Shown here: positions 60,019 through 64,000 of the stretch, piece after piece | How positions within the stretch are numbered: the stretch's first letter is position 1 | How the letters are laid out: each line of letters opens with the position of its first letter | NCBI RefSeq assembly: GCF_001644565.1 | Contig: NZ_CP011387.1 | Location: forward strand, 914,501-978,500 | DNA length: 64,000 nucleotides | Direction of reading: 5' to 3' | DNA from: Deinococcus puniceus | Lineage (GTDB): Bacteria; Deinococcota; Deinococci; Deinococcales; Deinococcaceae | The notes under the pieces: generated by a model | The model's database searches: none | Seen by the model: the letters and a program-made list of their open reading frames with translations, nothing else | What the model was told of the DNA's origin: nothing | Position numbers and translations under genes: made by a program

Positions 60019-60684
60019 ATGTTGAACGTCACACCGGAAATCGCCCGCAATGTGCTGAATTTCGTGCTGAGTGCCACGCAGGTTTTTGCTGCGATTGGTC
60101 TTGCGATCTATACCTTTTTGGGCTTAGGCGCTCTGCTGAGTGGCCGTGAACTTGATTTCAACCAGTCATATTCCATTGCCCTAAATGCACACATTACTCT
60201 GCTAAATAAGAACTCTTTCAGCATATCTGGTTTAGACTTACCTGTAGAGCCTAACAGTGACTGGCAGAGGATGCTGATACTTTTTGGAATTTTTTTTACG
60301 TTGGCCGCCATTATATATGTGGCGGGCTATCTCAAAAAGCTGCTCAACAAAATTATTGACGATCCCTTTCAATCAGGTATTGCGCCTAAGTTTCGTATCA
60401 TGGCTTACGCTCTCCTAAGTATGCAACTTTTGGAAATAATCTATAAATCAATTCTCTTCTTTGATAGCCGGGGCCGCGAGGCACAGAGAATGATTGAAAA
60501 TACATTTGGGAGTTTGGCTGCCATCAAGACCGTCAGTGTGAGCAGGAGTCTCTTTCCTAATATTGATTTTTCTCCGCTCTGGGCCGCTCTCGCCCTCATT
60601 CTCCTTGCCGCCGTGTTCCAGCGTGGGCACGATCTGCGCGAGCAAGAGCGGAGCTTGAGGCTGGATCAGGAACTCACCGTCTGA
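60019..60684 (+). CDS. DUF2975 membrane protein
   Basis: A 221-residue protein with four membrane helices (about 20-42, 88-108, 128-148, 178-196) in the DUF2975 arrangement. It ends ALILLAAVFQRGHDLREQERSLRLDQELTV, matching the family's C-terminal FxxGxxLxxExxLTV pattern. Members occur next to a small XRE regulator, as here, where the stop overlaps the next ATG by one base (ATGA-type TGATG). The family's job is unknown. The gene is clearly lower in GC than its neighbours, a sign of transfer. GGGGGA precedes the ATG. Confidence 0.78.
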   Translation: MLNVTPEIARNVLNFVLSATQVFAAIGLAIYTFLGLGALLSGRELDFNQSYSIALNAHITLLNKNSFSISGLDLPVEPNSDWQRMLILFGIFFTLAAIIYVAGYLKKLLNKIIDDPFQSGIAPKFRIMAYALLSMQLLEIIYKSILFFDSRGREAQRMIENTFGSLAAIKTVSVSRSLFPNIDFSPLWAALALILLAAVFQRGHDLREQERSLRLDQELTV

Positions 60685-60908
60685 TGCCTGTCCGGGTCAA
60701 CTTAGAGCGCGTGCTGATTGAGCGCCACATGACCCTCAGCGAACTGTCGGTGCGGGTGGGGGTCACGCTCGCCAACCTCAGCATTCTGAAAACGGGCAAG
60801 GCGCGGGCCATCCGGTTTTCCACGCTGGACGCCATTTGCCGCGCCCTGCACTGCCAACCCGGAGACCTGCTGGAGTGGGTAGACGGCCCGCCCGATGCCG
60901 ACGAATAA
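60684..60908 (+). CDS. small XRE/Cro-like regulator (YozG type)
   Basis: A 74-residue helix-turn-helix protein: RVNLERVLIERHMTLSELSVRVGVTLANLSILKTGKARAIRFSTLDAICRALHCQPGDLLEWV. This is the HTH_26 pattern with CQPGDLLEW, typical of regulators paired with DUF2975 proteins. It is translationally coupled to the membrane protein. By analogy the membrane protein may hold or modulate the regulator; that is inference. The direct repeats at 59943-59980 may be its binding sites. Confidence 0.88.
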   Translation: MPVRVNLERVLIERHMTLSELSVRVGVTLANLSILKTGKARAIRFSTLDAICRALHCQPGDLLEWVDGPPDADE

Positions 60909-60936
60909 AGGTGTGCTGAGCTATAAAATTCAGTCC

Positions 60937-61683
60937 TCAACGCCCGCCCGACACGTCCAGAATGGCCCCAGTCGTATACGACGCTTCCTCTGACAGCAGC
61001 CAGAGAATGGCCCGCGCCACTTCCTCCGGTTCCCCGCCCCGGCCCATCGGCACGCCCGCAGACAGCCGCGCCACACGCTCCGGCTCGCCGCCGCTGGCGT
61101 GCATGTCGGTGGTAATCAGGCCGGGGCGCACGCTGTTTACGCGGATGCCTTCGCCCGCGACTTCGTGGGCCAGTCCAACGGTCAGGGTGTCTACCGCGCC
61201 CTTAGACGCCGCATAGTCCACATATTCGCCCGCCGAACCCAGCACCGCCGCCCGCGACGACACGTTCACGATTGCGCCGCCTTGCCCGCCGCGCCGCGTG
61301 GACATGCAGCGCACGGCTTCGCGGGCACACAAAAAACTGCCGATCACGTTGGTGTCGAAGATTCGTCTGAGGCGGGCGGCGTCCAAGTGTTCCACACGGG
61401 TCTGCTGCTCCAAAATGCCCGCGTTGTTCACCAAGGCGGTCAACGTGCCCAACTGCCGCGCAACTTCCCGGAACATCCTTTCTACATCAACTTCACTGCT
61501 CACGTCGGCCTGAATGGCAATTGCTCGGCCTCCACTTGCCTCTATGGCTGTCACGACTGCTTGGGCAGCGGCGGCATCCTGCCTGTAATTCACGGCCACC
61601 GCGTAGCCTTGTCGGGCGGCCAGCAACGCCGTGGCCGCCCCGATGCCCCGACTTCCGCCTGTCACCAGCACCACTTGATCCAT
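60937..61683 (-). CDS. short-chain dehydrogenase/reductase
   Basis: A 248-residue classical SDR close to FabG-like glucose/3-oxoacyl reductases: VVLVTGGSRGIGAATALLAARQGYAVAVNYRQDAAAAQAVV (the NYR after strand 2 favours NADPH), IQADVSSEVDVERMF, LVNNAGI, IVNVSSRAAVLGSAGEYVDYAASKGAVDTLT with catalytic Ser-Tyr-Lys, and IRVNSVRPGLITTDMHA. Substrate unknown; a lone FabG paralogue is likely. TAGATT lies 6 nt before ATG 61683. Confidence 0.9.
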   Translation of the reverse strand: MDQVVLVTGGSRGIGAATALLAARQGYAVAVNYRQDAAAAQAVVTAIEASGGRAIAIQADVSSEVDVERMFREVARQLGTLTALVNNAGILEQQTRVEHLDAARLRRIFDTNVIGSFLCAREAVRCMSTRRGGQGGAIVNVSSRAAVLGSAGEYVDYAASKGAVDTLTVGLAHEVAGEGIRVNSVRPGLITTDMHASGGEPERVARLSAGVPMGRGGEPEEVARAILWLLSEEASYTTGAILDVSGGR

Positions 61684-61689
61684 ACGTTC

Positions 61690-61695
61690 AATCTA
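61690..61695 (-). promoter_or_regulatory. -10 box for leaderless SDR transcript
   Basis: TAGATT, GAACGT, ATG 61683. Confidence 0.5.
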
Positions 61696-61847
61696 GGGGA
61701 ATCTGCACCACCTTCCCCATGCTGCCCCCGCCGAACATGAACCTTGCGTTACATTCCCCCCATCCTCAGCTCTAGGATGCGGGCCACAATGACCACATTG
61801 CCTGCTCTACATCCGACTTTGGCTGGGCAGGCGTGACAAGGAGAACC

Positions 61848-63158
61848 ATGAACAACGACATGAACGGCGGCGTAAGCAAACGCAGCCTGCTGCTGCTCGG
61901 CGGTCTCGCGGCCCTGAGCCTGAACCCTGACCTTCGCCGCAAGCTGGTACTCGGCACCCGTGACGCGCTGGGCACGGCGCAGGGCACGCTGGACGGCACC
62001 ATCAAACCCGCACTCGCTGGTGCGGCGCTGCAGGCCGGACACGCGGGGCACGTGGCGCAGGCTGCGGCGCAATCTGCCGTGCAGACCGCCATGCACACGG
62101 CTACGCACACGCTGGAAACCTTGCGTGAAGAAGTGCCGCCCCGCGCACAAGCCCTGTTGGGCAGCGCACAGGAAGCGGCGGGCGTATTGGCTGCCGGAGC
62201 CGCCGCCAAAGCCGTGCAGTTGCGCCACGATGCAGGCGAGGCCGCGCAGGTGGCCCGCGAGGAAGCTGGCAAACGCCTGACCACGCTGTCGGGCGATGTG
62301 CTGGAGGCTACCGCCGAACGCCGGGAAGCCGCCGCTAAAGCATTGACTGCGGCCCAAGCCACCGGCAAAACCGCGGGCAGCGCCCTGATTGCCGATGTCA
62401 GCAGCCGCGTACAGGGCTTACTCAGCGACACGCAGGACACCGTGGAAGGCCGCCGCCACGCCGCCGAAAAAGCCTTGGCCCGCGCCCGTAAAGACGCCGA
62501 GAAAGAACTGCGGGCGGCCCGCAGGGAGTGGAAGCCTGCCAAGTTGGAAAAAGCCGTCGCCAAGCGAATCGCGCCCCTACACAAGCAGGCCGAGCGCGAG
62601 TTGGCTCAGTTCGAGAAGGAACTGCACAAGAAGACCAAGCAGGCAGCGCGTGGTGGCCGCCAGATCGAGGGCAAGATGAAGAAAGAAGTAGCGGTGAAGA
62701 CGGTGAAAGTGAAGGCGGCCAAGGCCAAAGCGATGAACGAAACCGAGCGCAGCAGTAGCAGCGGCGTCATCGGCCTCGTGCTGTTGGCAACGGGCGCAAT
62801 CGTGTTGGCCCGGATTCCGGTGGCGCGTCAGGGCATCCTGAACGCTGTAGAGTCCATCAACCCCGGCGCGGCGCAGGGCCTCAAGAATGCAGGCCGCAGC
62901 GCCCGCAACCTGATCGGTACGATGTGGCTAGAGCGCATGGAAGAAGAGCCTAAGCCCGCCACGCCGCCCGCTGCCAGTGCGCCCGCACCGACCACTGCAG
63001 CCGCAGCCGTGGCCCCCGCCGCCGGAGCCGCCGCAGACACGCAGGGAGCCACCACCGGAGCCACCTGGGGCGGAGCCATCGCCCCCGATTCTCCCGCCGC
63101 AGGCAACGCCAGCAATACCACTAAGCCCAGTGGCACGGACGCCAGCAAAACAAATTAA
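61848..63158 (+). CDS. Ala/Lys-rich helical membrane-anchored protein (LEA/apolipoprotein-like composition)
   Basis: A 436-residue protein of unknown function. SLLLLGGLAALSL near residue 13 is a short hydrophobic segment. Residues about 40-300 are long amphipathic helix rich in Ala, Glu, Lys and Arg (for example HAAEKALARARKDAEKELRA; KAVAKRIAPLHKQAERELAQ), like apolipoprotein or group 3 LEA proteins. A single membrane helix, GVIGLVLLATGAIVLARIPV, follows near 306-325. The tail from about 365 is disordered Ala/Pro/Thr. AAGGAG precedes ATG 61848; a GTG five codons earlier is possible. A terminator follows. Confidence 0.55.
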   Translation: MNNDMNGGVSKRSLLLLGGLAALSLNPDLRRKLVLGTRDALGTAQGTLDGTIKPALAGAALQAGHAGHVAQAAAQSAVQTAMHTATHTLETLREEVPPRAQALLGSAQEAAGVLAAGAAAKAVQLRHDAGEAAQVAREEAGKRLTTLSGDVLEATAERREAAAKALTAAQATGKTAGSALIADVSSRVQGLLSDTQDTVEGRRHAAEKALARARKDAEKELRAARREWKPAKLEKAVAKRIAPLHKQAERELAQFEKELHKKTKQAARGGRQIEGKMKKEVAVKTVKVKAAKAKAMNETERSSSSGVIGLVLLATGAIVLARIPVARQGILNAVESINPGAAQGLKNAGRSARNLIGTMWLERMEEEPKPATPPAASAPAPTTAAAAVAPAAGAAADTQGATTGATWGGAIAPDSPAAGNASNTTKPSGTDASKTN

Positions 63159-63202
63159 GGCAAGTTGTTCTGGGGTTTAGGCTCTAGGGTAGGAACAAAA
63201 GA

Positions 63203-63238
63203 GGAGAGGCCGCCGCGTGCGTGCCTCTCCCTTTCTTT
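63203..63238 (+). terminator. intrinsic terminator after the helical membrane protein gene
   Basis: GGAGAGGC (63203-63210) and GCCTCTCC (63223-63230) form an 8-bp perfect stem, followed by CTTTCTTT. It lies 45 bp after the stop codon. Confidence 0.75.
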
Positions 63239-63304
63239 GGATTCTGGTGACTTGTCGGAATAGAGTGGGGTTCACAGCCTAAATCGCACGCCTCGGAGCC
63301 AGAA

Positions 63305-64000
63305 TTACTCCACCCCAATCCCCGCCACAAACTCCCCCATCTCTGCCACGATCTGCGCTTCAGCCTCGGCGCGGGTCACGGTAGGAAGGCCGTCGCCCTT
63401 TTGCGGGCCGTAGCGTCCGAAAAAAGCGTGATTGGCCCCCTTGATGACGGTCAGGCGGGCAGAGGTGGGCAGGCGGCTGAGGCCATCCCGAACATCGGCA
63501 GCGTCGGCTACACCGTCATGCTCGGCCAGCAGCGACAGTACGGGCAAGGGCGCTCCCGGCAAGTCGCGCAGGCTCACGTTGCCCGCTGGGTACGCGCCCA
63601 TCAGGATCAGGCCCGCCAGTTGCGTCCTGTTGTCACGGGCGTATTGGGCCGCCATCGCGCCGCCCAGCGAATGCCCGGCCAGAATCACGCGCTTGCCCCC
63701 GCCAAACTGCTTGATCAGGGCGTCGGCGCGGCCAATGCCGGTCACGGCCAAATCCAGCGGGAAGGCGGGAATCACGGTTCGCACGCCCCGCCCCGCCAGC
63801 GCTGTGCCCAACCATTCGTAGGCTTGCGGACGCACCAAGCCGCCGGAATAGAACACCAGTAGCGTGTCGTATTGCCCGTTTACAGGCTGAATATCCAAAA
63901 ATGTGCCAGGCGTGCTTTGAAGCGTGGCGCGGGCCTGTGCGCCCTGCACGGCGGCGTCTTGGCCGACAACCAACGGCGGGCGATTCACCACCCCGATGCC
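63305..64000 (-). CDS. alpha/beta hydrolase, N-terminus beyond the window
   Basis: The frame stays open to the right edge (GIGVVNRPPLVVG at the edge), so the start is probably outside. The visible about 232 residues have the fold: TLLVFYSGGLVRPQAYEWLGTALAGRG, RVILAGHSLGGAMAAQYARDN (nucleophile Ser in GHSLGG), LSLLAEHDGVADAADV with an Asp, and IKGANHAFFGRYG with the His. It resembles the dienelactone-hydrolase-like Abhydrolase_5 group. Substrate unknown. Convergent with the helical membrane protein gene. Confidence 0.8.
   Translation of the reverse strand, partial: GIGVVNRPPLVVGQDAAVQGAQARATLQSTPGTFLDIQPVNGQYDTLLVFYSGGLVRPQAYEWLGTALAGRGVRTVIPAFPLDLAVTGIGRADALIKQFGGGKRVILAGHSLGGAMAAQYARDNRTQLAGLILMGAYPAGNVSLRDLPGAPLPVLSLLAEHDGVADAADVRDGLSRLPTSARLTVIKGANHAFFGRYGPQKGDGLPTVTRAEAEAQIVAEMGEFVAGIGVE

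Overview
This GC-rich, densely packed window looks like chromosome of a Deinococcus species or a close relative. Four things point there: protein content (archaeal-type AspRS, NADPH-siroheme NirB next to HemD, PrcB-domain lipoprotein, futalosine-pathway MqnD, two c-di-GMP enzymes), many apparently leaderless starts (a TANNNT box 6-7 nt before ATG/GTG), GC-rich palindromic intergenic repeats, and IS982, IS4-like and IS630 elements. I saw no rRNA, tRNA or CRISPR array. This assignment is inference from protein and promoter character; no database search was possible.

Layout. 1-9.2 kb: cofactor and nucleotide metabolism (mqnD, fused pabB-pabA with pabC, pyrD, an iron-type alcohol dehydrogenase) with an Rrf2 regulator, a lactonase-like hydrolase and DUF952. 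9.2-10.25 kb: an IS982 element inserted into a REP-like palindrome. 10.4-18.2 kb: nitrate assimilation, with nirB-nirD-hemD divergent from nasA-narK. 18.4-24 kb: lipoprotein, endonuclease III, IS4-like element, TetR regulator, a low-GC secreted protein and lysA. 24-32.4 kb: HD-GYP phosphodiesterase, mnmA, a frameshifted IS630 copy, CAP-domain lipoprotein, a GNAT/2-hydroxyacid dehydrogenase/HAD operon and an inositol-monophosphatase-like protein. 32.6-34.4 kb: TetR-MFS pair with a palindromic operator.

34.5-36 kb holds the most interesting locus: a promoter, a 17-codon ORF with codons Asn-Asn-Val-Asn-Asp-Asp, mutually exclusive RNA hairpins and an intrinsic terminator directly ahead of an archaeal-type (probably non-discriminating) aspartyl-tRNA synthetase. 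It reads as a ribosome-mediated attenuator sensing Asn-tRNA/Asp-tRNA charging.

36.4-48 kb: diguanylate cyclase, alpha/beta hydrolase, spermidine-synthase-like protein, paired half-size ChrA transporters, an ABC-2 export operon, an excalibur-domain metalloprotease, an Old Yellow Enzyme and a LolD-type ATPase. 48-64 kb: Crp/Fnr regulator, RlmI-like methyltransferase, SDRs, peroxiredoxin, a TilS-TadA fusion (two wobble-base tRNA enzymes in one chain), pckA, PrcB-type lipoprotein, recN, a DUF2975-XRE pair, a long Ala/Lys-rich helical protein and an alpha/beta hydrolase cut by the window edge.

Between genes there are at least four repeat classes: REP-like palindromes, a roughly 195-bp element in two copies, a second palindromic element in two copies, and degenerate tandem heptamers (GGTCTAA-, AGTGGTG- and CGATCCA-type) that recur near stop codons and sometimes inside operons.
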